Below are positions 10,594 through 21,653 of a DNA stretch of 64,000 nucleotides, piece by piece. Numbering within the stretch: position 1 is the first letter of the stretch; the number at the start of each line of letters is the position of its first letter. Origin of the DNA: Otatea glauca (lineage: Eukaryota > Streptophyta > Magnoliopsida > Poales > Poaceae); NCBI GenBank assembly GCA_036346275.1, contig CM070726.1, positions 24,029,410 to 24,093,409 on the forward strand. Reading direction: 5' to 3'. The notes under the pieces were generated by a model. The model did not search any database. It had not been told where the DNA came from and saw only the letters and a list, made by a program, of their open reading frames with translations. The translations under genes and the position numbers were made by a program.

Positions 10594-10962
10594 TGTGCGG
10601 CTCTTGGCGGCGGCATCGGATCGGCGGCACGAGATACACCTTAGGTCCGACTTGAGACATTTTAAGATTTGCGCGACTCATGGCGAATGATACCTATGTC
10701 CATAGAACACAGCATAGGCTCGAGTTGGGCGTGCAGATTTCTCTGGCTCGTGGTCGAGTGATACCTATATTCATTGGTGCGGGATCGGCTTGGGCTCAAC
10801 TTGGGCGTCCGTACATCGTGGCTCTCGGCGAAGCGGTACCTATATCCGTGGCGTAGGATATAGCTTAGGCTCAACTTGGAGCATGCAGTTTTCTTGGCTC
10901 ATGGCGAGTGATACATCTGGGACGGTGTAGGATCGACTCTGGTCAACTTGGGACATATCAAA
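10594..10962. repeat. Tandem repeat of about 72 bp in element A, about five units
   Basis: Units recur near 10597, 10671, 10741, 10813 and 10888. Each contains a (T)GGCTC.TGGCG-like block, a GATACCTAT-like block and a TTAGGCTCAACTTGGG-like block. A more decayed unit may precede the array from about 10476. Units share roughly 70 percent. The array lies between the solo LTR and the antisense gene, in plus-strand terms upstream of that gene. Confidence 0.75.
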
Positions 10963-11500
10963 GTTTCATCCGAATGGTATCCATACTTGTTTATTACGAT
11001 GCCTGACTTTTCGACCCTCATGGGAATGCCATTGGATTCGCTCCCGTTTGGGGCTCGACCCGTGATATATGATTTTGTTTATGCGGTAACCACCTAATGA
11101 CCCAGCGTGGGGCATATCACGAGAGGATATATTTTTATCAAGTTGGAGTACATCCACGTCCGCTTGGCATGGTAAGTGGAAAACATCCCATCGTGGGGCG
11201 GCGTGTCCCAAATATGACTTGGTCAAACCACGTCTAACTCAAGTGAGTCGAGCGTCGGGCACGCAAATCATTTAAGGGGAATCTGGAAGGGCGAGACGTT
11301 TCGCGATCTTTTTCCCGCCGATTCGGCGAAAACTTGATTCTTTCCCCCTTTTTAATGGTTAGGCCATGCGTCGCCCGACAGTTTATCCTCTCACCGCGCT
11401 CTTGCTCCTTGTGCTTCCTTGTCTCTCCGACTTCTCCACTGCTAGGGTTAACCGCCATCACGCCTGCTCTTTCACGCCGCCGTTGTTCTCTCCTTCGAAG

Positions 11501-14072
11501 ATGTCTTCTTCTTCCTCCTCGCAGCCTCTGCCCCAAGATTGGACGACCTCGACTACAGCGGAGGAGCTGCGTCCATGGTGGATGATGGGATTCTCGGACT
11601 TGGCCTTGATCTCATGGCCAATTTCTTTGGTGAATCCGTCCCCACTCCTCGTCCTGAAGAGGTAGTGGTATTTGAATCCCTTTTCCAGCGTGGGCTGGGT
11701 CTTCCAGCCTGTGCTTTTCTCCGCGGTCTCCTTTTCTTTTATGAAATCGAATTGGTGAACTTTAATCCCAACTTCATTTTGTTGATCTCTATCTTCTTTC
11801 ACCTTTGCGAAGCCTTCTTGGGCATCCGCCCCCATTTTGATCATTTCCACCATTTTTATCTTCTGAAGCCCTATCCCTCCAAAAACGACCCCCAAGGTAA
11901 TCGGGGCCAGTTCAACCGGGAGGGTAAAGAAGTCATATTTCGCTATTACCTTTAAGTCTTCGAATAAAGGCTGGCACCAGGAGTGGTTTTATTGTGCCAA
12001 TCCTGATCCAGCTCTTCCTTCCTTCCTCGGGCGCCGGCCGAAGGTATCCGCCTCTTGGTCCTCTGTCGTGACGCCCGGCAATATGGATTAAGTACAAGAC
12101 CTCTTGGTGCTCATTGGCAAATTGAAGGAAGGGGCCTCACGAGGGTTGGCTGGCCATCCACTTTGTTGCTCGTGAGTTCGACCCTAAAGGCGCGACCACA
12201 GGGTTTCAATTTGAGGCGAGGCGACTGACGGGAATTGCCCAATTTAATAACGAGAGGTAGATTCATGCTCGAGTTGGCGATTTCTTCATCTGGCGTCGAG
12301 ATGCCCACAGATTCCCAAGGCCTTCTCTGCGTTGAATCCTCCCCGGTGAGCTACTTTAAGCGAGTTCTTGTCTTCATCTCTAAATGGCTTCTCACTTTTA
12401 ACCTTCCTTTCCAGGATCGCGTTGCCTTCTTTAGTGACGCGCCCCTTTTGGAAATGCCTACTCGCATAGGCGATTCACGAAGCGTGGCGAGCTGTCTGCG
12501 GGAGATCACATGTCGCCAAGAAGGGGAAAAAGACGGTGGCCAAGGACCCCACGAAGCCCCGGCGCCCGACTGGCGGTCCTAAGATCCGGGACCCGTTAGC
12601 ACGGGCCCCAGCGCCATCGGCTCCCTTCTCCTGTGAGCCTGTGGCTCAGCCGGGTCCAACGCCGAAGGACTCAGGCATTCTGGAGGAGCCGGGTGCGGTC
12701 GGCGGCTGTGAGTGGTCATACGAGGCGGCCCATCCGCTCGGAAGAAGCCCCCGATGAAAATGAAGAAGTCCGAAATGTTTGTTGCCTTATCGACTCTTAT
12801 TTGACTCGTCTTGCTAGCTTACTGACAATTCTTCTCGTAGGGATCCTTCGCTTGATATTCCTGTCGGGCCGCCGTCTAGGGCCCCGTGAAGTGAGCCCGG
12901 AGGTTGCATCCGATCGTGGGGGCCACGCCTAGGGTTACTAAAGTGCCTCCCGAGCCTGAGGCGCCATCTCCGACTCCTCTCGCTTCGGGATCGGGTCCTG
13001 CTGTTCTGGAGCCGGCCTCTCGCCCATCCCCCGAGATCGAGGAGATCCTCCGGGTTCCGCCGACCCTTGCCGCTTGACTCATAATGCAAGCTCGTGGGTT
13101 GATGAGGAGGCTGAAGCTCTGGGCGATCGGAGGAGGAGGAGAAGGAGAGAAATGACTTTTACAGTCATGCCACGGCTTGCGCGCGCCTGGCCCGGGTAAG
13201 CATTTCTCTGCACTTGCCATCTTCCTACTTCCGTCCTTTGTCACGTATTTACCTCTCCCCGTGATGATTATAGAAAATAGGGGAGCGCTCCGAAAAGAAG
13301 GCCGAATACTTCCAGAAGATGCTCCCTAAAATCCGAATGCGCTAGGATTATTTGGCTGAATTGGAGCGTATCAAAGCCGGGCACGCGGTCAAGCTGCGAT
13401 CTCTTCGGTAAGAGGTCCAGGCGTTGCGAGAGGAGCAGAAGGCTTTGTGCCAGGAGAAGCTGGATGTTGCTAGCTCCCTTCGAGGTAGCTATTTCTTAGG
13501 CTACCCCGTGCTTTTAATTTAATCATCTAGTTTCTTGATCTTCTCATCTTCATGTCAGCTCGGGATTCCGCCGCCGTGAAACTTCAAGAACAACTTAAAG
13601 CCGCAGAGGCTTCCAGAACGAATTCAGAGAAGGAGCTTGAAGGTATGACTGATGACTTGGCCCTACTATGTCTTCGTTGCCTTCTCTGATGTTTCTGTCT
13701 TGCAGACTATAAATTCAAAACAGGCGCGATGTCACAGTCTTCAATGAGAGGTTGAGGCCCTTGAGATGTCTTGCACCAAGCTTGAGGAGGCCTCACAGGC
13801 GGCTCTTGGGTTCGCTTCATCCGGGGTGAGAGGCCACTCAGCGGGGACCAGTCATCTCGGTGGAGGAAGCCCCAGGCGCTCAAGAGTCTCTTGAAGGCGG
13901 CGACCAATGTTGCTAGCCGGGCTTTGGCGATCACTAAGTCGCTTTATCCCGAGTGGATCTTGAGGCCATTAAGGAAGGCTATGCTTGCAACGTAGATGAG
14001 GACCGGGCCGCCGAGCTCTGGGAGGAAGTCAAGGACACCTCTTTGTCCATTGTAGAAACTTTAGACCTGTAA
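11501..14072 (+). pseudogene. Antisense gene of element A (putative 'gypsy-type transposon' protein family)
   Basis: The ATG at 11501 opens a serine-rich start. After a frame change, 11620-11955 encodes EEVVVFESLFQRGLGLP, FLRGLLFFYEIEL and HLCEAFLGI, the hallmark of a plant family annotated as putative gypsy-type transposon protein (Transposase_28-like). A WHQEWFY motif follows near 11975. GT...AG intron candidates lie at about 12345-12413 and 13480-13557. Later exons are rich in proline and then charged coiled coil (about 13340-13640), and a clean C-terminal frame ends ELWEEVKDTSLSIVETLDL with a stop at 14070-14072. Frameshifts are present. The function of this protein is unknown. Confidence 0.65.
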
Positions 14073-14521
14073 ATTGAATGTATATAAAGGAGTTTCCTCG
14101 CTCTTGCATTATCTTTTCAAACATGCATATTTGCCCGAGTGGTTTCGATATATCGTGTCCGACTAGTCCAGCCCCCAGGCTCTGAGGCATGGTTTGCGAC
14201 GCATGTCTCAGAGTCTAAAAAATCGTAGGAGCGAGGCACTCGGACGCGCAAATCTCGAGAAGATTATGTAAAAAATAACTTTAATGTCGATCTTTTTCAT
14301 TTATAAAGGAACAATTTGAATTACAAAGTTCAAGTGAAAAAACAACGTAGTTGTTCTATGTTCCAAGTGTTGCTGATTGTCGTGCCGTCTTTTAAGCGAG
14401 CTTGTAAGTCGGGCGTACCACTTCATCGGCAGCGTAAGGGCCTTCCGGTTTGGAGAGAGCTTATGCTCGCATTTCTGATTCTTTCTAAGGACCATATCTC
14501 CTTTGGAGAATGCGTGGCTCC
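14073..14521. other. Element A spacer between antisense gene and integrase
   Basis: This is AT-rich and has no coding evidence. It is related in part to the sequence of B near 42690-42840 (shared GAGTGGTTT and CCGACTAGTC blocks). It probably holds converging 3' ends of the sense and antisense transcripts. Confidence 0.45.
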
Positions 14522-15230
14522 TCACATTGCGGCCGTGATAGCGCCGTAAGCCTTGAAGATATTTCTTGATTGAATCGTTGCGGCGTCTACGGCTTCTTCG
14601 GTCGGTCGAGGTCTTCTAGCGGCTTTCTTAGGCGACTTCTTCATAACCGGACTGTGGGGATCGAATTCTAGCTCGGTGGGGAGGGCGCCTCCGTGCGTAC
14701 ACGAGAAGAAAGGTGACTGCCGGTTGATCTCTGGGGTGGTTCGCAGCCCCAAACTACGAAGGCAATTCTTTCATACACCGAGTGGCGTGTAAGCCGGTAG
14801 ATCAAAATTCTTGCTTTTAGGCCTTGTAATACCATGCCGTTGGCTCGCTCGACTGCCGTTGCTCGGAGTGCGCTCTTGAAACAAGCGATTTTTATTCGAG
14901 TTCGTCACACAGTCTTGAAACACGCGCTTACGAATTGGGTGCCATTGTTCGTGATGATTTGGTTTGGAACTCCAAATCTAACCACAATTCGTTAAAGAAC
15001 TCTTTGGCTTTTCTTGATGTTATTATCATGTTGGTTTGGCCTCCACCCATTTGGTGAATTTATCAAGTGCCACGAAAGATGGGTGTAACTACCTTGAGCC
15101 TTTTTAAAGGTCCCACCATATCGAGCCCCGGACATAAGCGGCGGGTTATGGGGATGGTCTGCGATTCTGTCTTTGGTTTGTTCATCGGCGTGCAAAGAAC
15201 TAACATCCTTCACATGTCAGGATGATGTCC
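14522..15230 (-). pseudogene. Element A integrase remnant (Tat type)
   Basis: Minus-strand pieces show a GPLK region near 15110, an NGTQF-type catalytic Asp segment near 14940 and an ERANG-type Glu segment near 14845, followed by the C-terminal frame 14522-14752. Several stops and frameshifts break it. The order and spacing match a Ty3 integrase of the Tat lineage. Confidence 0.65.
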
Positions 15231-16440
15231 TCTGCGTCGATGACATGATTGGCCAAAAATCCTTGACGATATGCTTTGCGACTAGTGTTGATGACACGCA
15301 TGGTTCCCACAAACTCCGAGTGGATTTCCTTGAGAAGATCTCTCCCTTCTTGTTACGATATGCACCGTCGCGGTACACGAGGAGCTCTTGCGATAGAGTT
15401 TGTGCCGATCACCACATAGCTCTTGCTTGGCGCATTATTAAGCTCGACACGCGATCTTGGGTAACTCTTCCTTCGTCAAATAGTCGGATCTCTGGGCTGT
15501 CAATCGGGGATGATGACTAGGACTTACGCTTCTATGCTCTTCTCGGTAGGGTGTTTGTCTTCGTCAGAGTGCTAATCGTGGGGTTGTGAATCTCCTCGTG
15601 AATACTCCCATGGGCACTATAGATCGGCGGGATCCCATTTTGCTAGCTTGTCGGCAGCCGTTGTCGCGTGGAGCACATGAATAAGTTCAGTGTCAAAGTT
15701 TCCTTCTAGCTTGCGTACCTCCACGGCAATAAGTGCCATCTTTGTCTTCAATGCAGGACCATTCTTTTGCACTTGGTTGACCACGAGCATTGAGTCTCTG
15801 CGAACAGCCAAATGTCGGATAACGGTGATATGGCGTCTGGGCCCATGGATGAGTGCCTTGTACTCCTGGCGTTATTTGAAGCGGGAAAAAGTATCGGAGA
15901 GCGTACCTCAACCTTTCTTGGCTTGGTGATATGAGCACGATTCTAGCCCTGCTGGCGTGAGCATGGGGAACCATCAAAGTACATTGTCAATACTCGAGTT
16001 CTTTGGCAATCGCTAGGTTTTGAAGCTCTGTCCACTCGTAGTGAAGTCGACGGCGCTTGAGACTTGATGGCAGTGCGAGGCTTAAATAGAATATCGAAAG
16101 CTCCGAGCTCAACCGCCCACTTTGCAATTCTCCCAGTGGCTTCTTGATTGTGAAGTATATCCCCTATTGGGAAGGAAGTGACCACCGAAATATTTTGCTC
16201 TTGGAAGTAGTGCTTGAGTTTGCGTGACGTCAGGAGCACGGCATACAATAATTTTTGAATTTGCGGATATCGCACCTTGGATTCGCTCAGGACTTCGCTG
16301 ATGAAGTCGATCAGGTGTTGGATCTTTTGCACGTGGTCCGGCTCCTCCCTTTCTATGACGACCGCCGTGCTGACTACATTAGTCGTTGCCACGATGTAAA
16401 GTAGCAGAGGTTCTTCTGGCATCGGTGAAACCAAGACTGG
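15231..16440 (-). pseudogene. Element A RNase H region
   Basis: The frame at 15943-16434 reads LLLYIVATTNVVS, then SESKVRYPQIQKLLYAVLL and LKHYFQEQ, which is the RNase H that follows RT in Tat elements. A second RNase H-like fold, typical of this lineage, begins at LTMYFDGS (about 15970) and continues in another frame at 15617-15811. It would degrade the RNA strand during reverse transcription. Confidence 0.8.
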
Positions 16441-16544
16441 GGGCGTCGTCAGGAAGGTCTTCAGATCCTCAAACGCCTGTTGTGCCTCTGGAGTCCACTG
16501 AAACTTGTGCTACTTCTTAAGGAGTTTAAAGAATGGCATACCTC

Positions 16545-16956
16545 TCATACCCAACCGAGAAATAAACCTGCTGAGTGCGGCCATGCATCCTGTGAGCTTC
16601 TGGACGTCCTTTTGGCAAGTCGACGGTTCCATATTTGATATGGCCCTGATCTTCTCTGGGTTGGCCTCAATGCCTCGCTACGATACGATAAACCCGAGCA
16701 GTTTTCCCGAAGACACTCCGAAAACACACTTCTCGGGGTTGAGCTTCATGCTGAAGGGGCTGTAGTCGGGCACTTCTCTCCGCATGGCTCGGGGTCGGCT
16801 GTGTTCGGCCACCGCTACTAGCTCTTCGCCCTTCCGCTTCTTGTCCTTGTGCTTGGAGGACTCGGGCTTATCGCCTTTGCTCTTGGATCGGGCGTTCCTC
16901 TTGGCGTTCGGCCCGGCGTCTGAGCCGTGGTGTAGCGGATCGGCGGTCGCGAACAT
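16545..16956 (-). pseudogene. Element A gag-RT fusion
   Basis: The 16678-16956 frame starts in gag C-terminal, lysine-rich sequence (about residues 1-60) and passes without a stop into FSMKLNPEKCVFGVSSGK, which belongs near the end of reverse transcriptase. The gag zinc finger, the whole protease and the RT catalytic motifs, including YxDD, are absent. A frame change near 16690 leads to the RT thumb and connection region. The join looks like one internal deletion that kept the frame. Confidence 0.75.
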
Positions 16957-17010
16957 CTCCTTCCACGGATGCGGGGTTTCTGGACATTTTCTTGATTAGA
17001 TCGGGATCAC

Positions 17011-18161
17011 TTACCCCCTACGGAAGGCGCTACCACCACGCGGATACATCACGATGGTGTTCTTCTTTTGCATGAAACGCCGGATGAAGTCGCTCAGCGT
17101 CTCGTCCTTCTTCTGATGAAGCTGGTAGAGGTCCCACGGGGTGCCAGGCCTCTCGTCGGTTCCCTGAAAGTTCGCGATGAATTGTTCGCAAAGATCGCTC
17201 GAGTCCACGAGTTCGCCGGTAACCTGTGAGCCAAGCTTGAGTTGAGGGTGAGATTGGCCGGTAGATAATTTGCCATCACGTTTTGATTGCCCCGGTGCTT
17301 TAATCGCGAGTGTAGACTGTAGCCAAGCGAGGATCTCGCTCCCCATCAAACTTTCACGATGCCCTTGGGGTTGAATCCATCGGGCCATACCACTCGGCGG
17401 CCGAGAATGCGCCTTCGGATCCGTCAATAGATCTCTCATCATGATGAGGAAGTCGGCGTGGTGAGCCTGCGGCTCGGCGGTGGTCATCAACGTCTTTGAG
17501 GCGAGTTGGTAGCGGCAAGCTCATGGCTCGATGGTCGTCGCTGTCCCGACCCCGGCGATGATAGTCCCTATGGTCATCACGGTCGTTGTACCTTTGATCG
17601 CCCACGTCGCTCTTCTTCCTCCCGCTCCTGTCATCTAGCGGTGATGTCTTGGCAGAGATCGCGGTTGATGATTTGGCATGCATCGCCGAGAGGTGGCATA
17701 TGGCGCCGACTGCCGGTATTCCTACTGGTTGCGGTGCGACTGCTGGCGACACGAGTAGCCGCGTGGGAGCGCGAGTGGGCTTCACCTACCGGCTTTTCCT
17801 GATTCTGCTGGATTGCTGTCACCGTCACCATGGCCTTGATCTAGGCCACGATCGGGGCCGCCGGGCTATCCGATGCAATCATTGGATCCAGCGTGTCGAG
17901 AAGCGTCTTGGAAGCGACGACGTTCTTCATCGGTGTGCGGAAGACGGATTGGTCTCCGAATCTGGACTGGAGGATGTCCTCGCGGACATTGCAGCCGCGC
18001 GATCGAAGAGATTGGACCTGCACCTCCTTACCCTTACGAAGGCGATCTTCCTCCGCGGCCTCTTGGTCTTCTTGATGGAGATCGGTCCCCTGCTCCTCGA
18101 TCGCGAAGATGCCACGAAAATCGTAGCAATTCTTCACAATGCCGACTGGTTTTCTGAGTGA
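17011..18161 (-). pseudogene. Element A gag
   Basis: The 17011-17490 frame contains a FIANFQGT...DLYQLHQKKDETLSDFI-type segment, the conserved core of the retrotransposon gag family. The N-terminal part is at 17841-18137, where the KEVQVQSLRSR and NVVASKTLLD motifs are nearly the same as in B (43123-43764). Frame breaks lie at about 17500 and 17840. Gag forms the virus-like particle in which cDNA is made. Confidence 0.75.
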
Positions 18162-18367
18162 GTCAGAGCGGCATACGTGAGATGGGTCGGTCGATCTTCA
18201 CGGTTGATCGGCTTTGGACCGAGCACACAAGCTCTCGCGTGCATCCACGGCGAAATCAAACTTCGAAGCGGAAGGCTTGCCCATAGGCGAAGGTGGCGAT
18301 GAATCCGCGATTCTTGCCATCAGTGCAGTAGGAAAAGATTATAGCGCTTCCCCTACAGCGCGCCAGC

Positions 18368-18893
18368 TAGCCGACTTTGTAGTCGGCAATAAATTTATGG
18401 GGTGGCGCTAGATCTCAAACTCGTAGGTCACACAAGATAAGGGATTAGACGAGTTGAGGCCCTCGTGATGGAGGTAATACCTAATCTGTGTCTTTGGGAT
18501 TATCTGGATCTCTTGGATCTAAGATTACTCAAAGCGTAATGTGCTGCAGGCGATATGAGGTGTGCTATGCTCTATGGCTTGATGCCTTGTTGTTGCCCGC
18601 CCTCTCCCTTATATATTGGGGGTGGTGCGGCTTTCTGAGTCTGATCGGTTTGTAGATTCGATCGATTACAAGATTCTAGTTAGTTCTGAGGATAGGGTTT
18701 ACATCTTTATCTATCCTATAAACAACTCGGATTACAAATATATCTTTTATATCTAAATGTGTATTCAAGCTGTCTATAAGGTATGCACCCTTATACGGCA
18801 ACTTGGCTTGGCGCGGGGCATAACCTTTGGGCCTTTCCTTTCTTACGGTGGCGCTAGGCGGTCATAGAGATCCCTAGTTCCATATATTTCACA
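18368..18893 (-). repeat. Element A 5' LTR (right copy)
   Basis: It starts at TAGCCGACTTTGTAGTCGG and ends TATATTTCACA, followed by the CAATG duplication (18894-18898). The sequence just left of it (about 18345-18367, GCGCGCCAGC region) occupies the place of the primer-binding site. The exact inner boundary is uncertain by a few bases. Confidence 0.82.
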
Positions 18894-18898
18894 CAATG

Positions 18899-19459
18899 GT
18901 GTTGAAATCCTGCACAAGCAATGATAGAACACCACAAGACCATGAAAGCTTCTCACGGAAGGCGGTCTCGGGGTTGGCCACTCTTTATGGCTTCAATTTT
19001 GCTCCATCCACCTCTATTCCTGTGGCGTAACAACATAGCCAAGCGAGACTCGATCCATCCAAAGGTGCAATTTTCGGGTTACCATACAAGCGAGCATCTC
19101 TCAAAGCTTTAAAAATAGCGTGGATGATCAAATTGTATTTCATGTGACTTGTTGTAAATCAAGAAATCATCAAAATAAACCACCACAAATCTTCCAATGA
19201 AAACACGTAAAACTTCATTCATCAATCGCATAAAAGTACTATGTGCATTAGTTAACCCAAAGGCATCACTAACCATTCATACAAGCCAAACTTAGTTTTA
19301 AATGTAGTCTTCCATTCATCTCCAAGTTTCATTCTAATATGGTGGTATCCACTTCGCTAGTCAATTTTAGTGAAAATTATAGAACCACTCAACTCAACGA
19401 CACACATACGCCAATTATCGTCTTTCTTAGGAACCAAAATAACGGGAACAGGATAAGGA
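18899..19459 (-). pseudogene. Element E reverse transcriptase, middle part
   Basis: On the minus strand the sequence shows VILVPKKDDNWRMCV, a GYHHIRMKLGDEWKTTFKT segment, NAHSTFMRLMNEVLR and the catalytic VVVYFDDFLIY near 19165. Single-base shifts and stops break the frame. F (at 19460) separates it from the RT start, and A (at 18898) separates it from RNase H. Confidence 0.85.
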
Positions 19460-19464
19460 CTAAG
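19460..19464. repeat. Target-site duplication CTAAG (element F)
   Basis: CTAAG occurs at 19460-19464 and again at 27100-27104, directly outside the two ends of F. The RT reading of E is continuous across them. Confidence 0.88.
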
Positions 19465-20287
19465 GGATGAGGACATCACTTCTTCGGGTATGCCCACAGC
19501 ACCTGCTGCCACAACTCCTCATCCTATACAAGGACCGATCACTCGAGCTCGTGCACGTAAAGCTGAATTATCGGTACTTCGTTTCTTGGTATATCTAATG
19601 ACTTGAAGAACTATTTGATCTTTGCTGAAGCAGTTGTGTTATTACATTAAGGAATGAAGGTTCTAAGCGCGATAATGGTGAATGGACACGAAGATGATTG
19701 TAGAAGGGAAGGAGTTCTCCATTTGACCACAAGATCTGAAGTCTCCATGATTTGACAAAGAGAGTGGTCTTTGCGTCACCCACAATTGATCACATAAATT
19801 GGCCCTTACCATGTAATAGATTCTTTATTTAGAGATAAGAATAACAGGAAGGAGGCCTAGCTAAGGATGAAAAGGAATCGCGAGGAAGGTCGATTTTGGC
19901 CACAAATCAAGGCATGGCGAACAGCCCTCCCCACTTCTTTTTATACCACGGCCGGCCTCCAAAGCTGGGATTTCATTGAGTTTAGGTTTAGCCCTTGTGC
20001 AAACTTACATTCTTGATTGTGTCGGTTGACCACTGTAAAACGACTTAATCGAATCCACCTTTGTTTTTGATTGCTTTTCATCTTATTCTTGCTAGTTCTT
20101 GATTGCTCACGAGAATTGAACCGTGTTGAGTTGACCGCGCCTTTGGCAAAGTCAATAACCTTTTGGAGTTAGTTCGCGATTGCTAAAGCGCAAGCGTCGT
20201 CGTGCGATTGTAGTCGGATTGTGAGGTCAATCCCACGAATCGATATTTATCTACCTCATCAAAAGATCGGGCACCCTCCTCACATCA
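19465..20287 (+). repeat. Element F 5' LTR
   Basis: It starts GGATGAGGACATCAC where the right copy has TGATGAGGACATCAC, so the first base is mutated, and it ends CCTCACATCA. It is 823 bp against 841 bp on the right; most length differences are short gaps at CAG or CTG sites. A TTTTTATACC motif near 19940 may be the TATA box. Confidence 0.9.
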
Positions 20288-20289
20288 GG

Positions 20290-20301
20290 TGGTATCAGAG
20301 C
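20290..20301 (+). other. Primer-binding site of element F
   Basis: TGGTATCAGAGC lies two bases after the 5' LTR and is complementary to the 3' end of initiator tRNA-Met, the usual primer for this group. Confidence 0.88.
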
Positions 20302-21653
20302 TTCGGGTTGCTCGGTGAGAGATTTCTTGTTTTCATTAGTAGTAGATTGATTCATCCCTATAGTCCAGAAAAAGCCACAAAAAAATAGTAGTAGGTCATC
20401 CACTGCCCAAAACCATTTGTGCCTCATAATTTTCCTTTGATATTTGTGCTTTAAATTTTGGTTGCATTGTCAAGTCTAGTTCTTGATTTCTAGTTCTAGT
20501 CGGTATCTAGTTCATCCCTCTCTAGTGCATCTGGATCCCTTCAACCTTTCACATCAGTTTTCTTCATATCTTGTGTTTTCCGCAACCTGCCTAGGGCATC
20601 CATGTCGTGGTAGCCAACCGTCGTTGCTTTGTTTCCTAGCAGAGAAGATCACCCTCTTTATTTGTTTCGGCCAGGAAGGAAAGTGTAGGATTCGTTGAAA
20701 AAAAAGAAAAAAAGGAAAAAAAACCTGAGAAGAGATCTCTTTCCCTATTTGGGTTCGGTTGGCAGGAGATAAGGGAGGTATCTGTTTCGGTTTAAGAAAA
20801 GATCAGAGGGAAGGAAAGTGTAGCTTTATTTTGCTTAGATCTGGCTTTGAAAAGAAGGTATAGGCCGCCCCTCTCTGTTTTTGGATCCAACTTTCCTTTT
20901 GAAGTGGATTCGGATCCTCTCCGGACACCCTGCACGAAAACGGCCATAACTTATGCATACGACATCCGATTGGGCTGTTTGAGTACTCAAAACGACTGGA
21001 ACGAAAAGTTACATCCGAAAATTGACAAGGACCAAGTCTAATTGGGTTCCTGAGGACCCAAAAAATTCGTTCGACCCCAAAAACATCGTTTAGGGCCTCA
21101 AAACGCCCCAGAAGTTTGGAAAAATTCGACTGTCTCCGTTTCAGCTGGAATTTTTGTTGCTACGTCCTTGGTTTGTGTACATCAACGCCTCGTAGACGGT
21201 TTGCCATTTCAAGTCTTTAAACGTCCGACCTGCTGCTACATACGCTTTGAGCCTTTCTGCGTCTTTGAGTTTGATTAGCTTTACATCGATGCAGGTTAGG
21301 ATCGACAACATTGACTAGTACTTTGAGCGAATTTTCAACTTGCATTGCTGATTTGAATTATTGCTAATCCTTGCTACATACTGAAGCTTGTCCTAGCTCC
21401 ACCTTTTCTACACCGTGCAGACTTTTCGTTCCACCTGGCAATCGCTTTACTCAATCTCGGAAAGACATTTGACACGCCGTTGGCGTTCAATCACCTTGCT
21501 AGGTGAGAATTGGTAGAATTTGAGAAAAGCTTGAGAGTCGAGCGACTTGTCACCACATCCTATTAGTTGATAGGGACTCTGTACTTGTGATTTTGTTGCT
21601 TGTGACTTTGATGAACCACTCACCACGCACCAAGGGGATCATTTCCCATTTGA
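20302..21653 (+). other. Element F leader, noncoding
   Basis: This is the untranslated leader between the primer site and gag. It includes an A-rich tract at about 20699-20725. Short frames here have no domain. Confidence 0.6.

Larger units (their letters stand above)
7764..18893 (-). mobile_element. Element A: Tat-lineage LTR retrotransposon, deletion derivative
   Basis: LTRs at 7764-8277 and about 18368-18893 and a CAATG duplication (7759-7763, 18894-18898) define A, inserted in the RT of E. On the minus strand it has gag, RT/RNase H pieces and integrase; on the plus strand, between integrase and 3' LTR, it has an antisense gene. Gag is fused directly to the end of RT, so the protease and most of RT are lost. 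A copia-type solo LTR (9038-10394) is nested in it. Antisense ORFs in this position are known from the Tat lineage of grasses. Confidence 0.88.

Noticed and set aside
17506..18161. Plus-strand frames of 60 to 170 codons opposite gag of element A
   Set aside because: They are antisense shadows of gag, without a domain. The real antisense gene of A is at 11501-14072.
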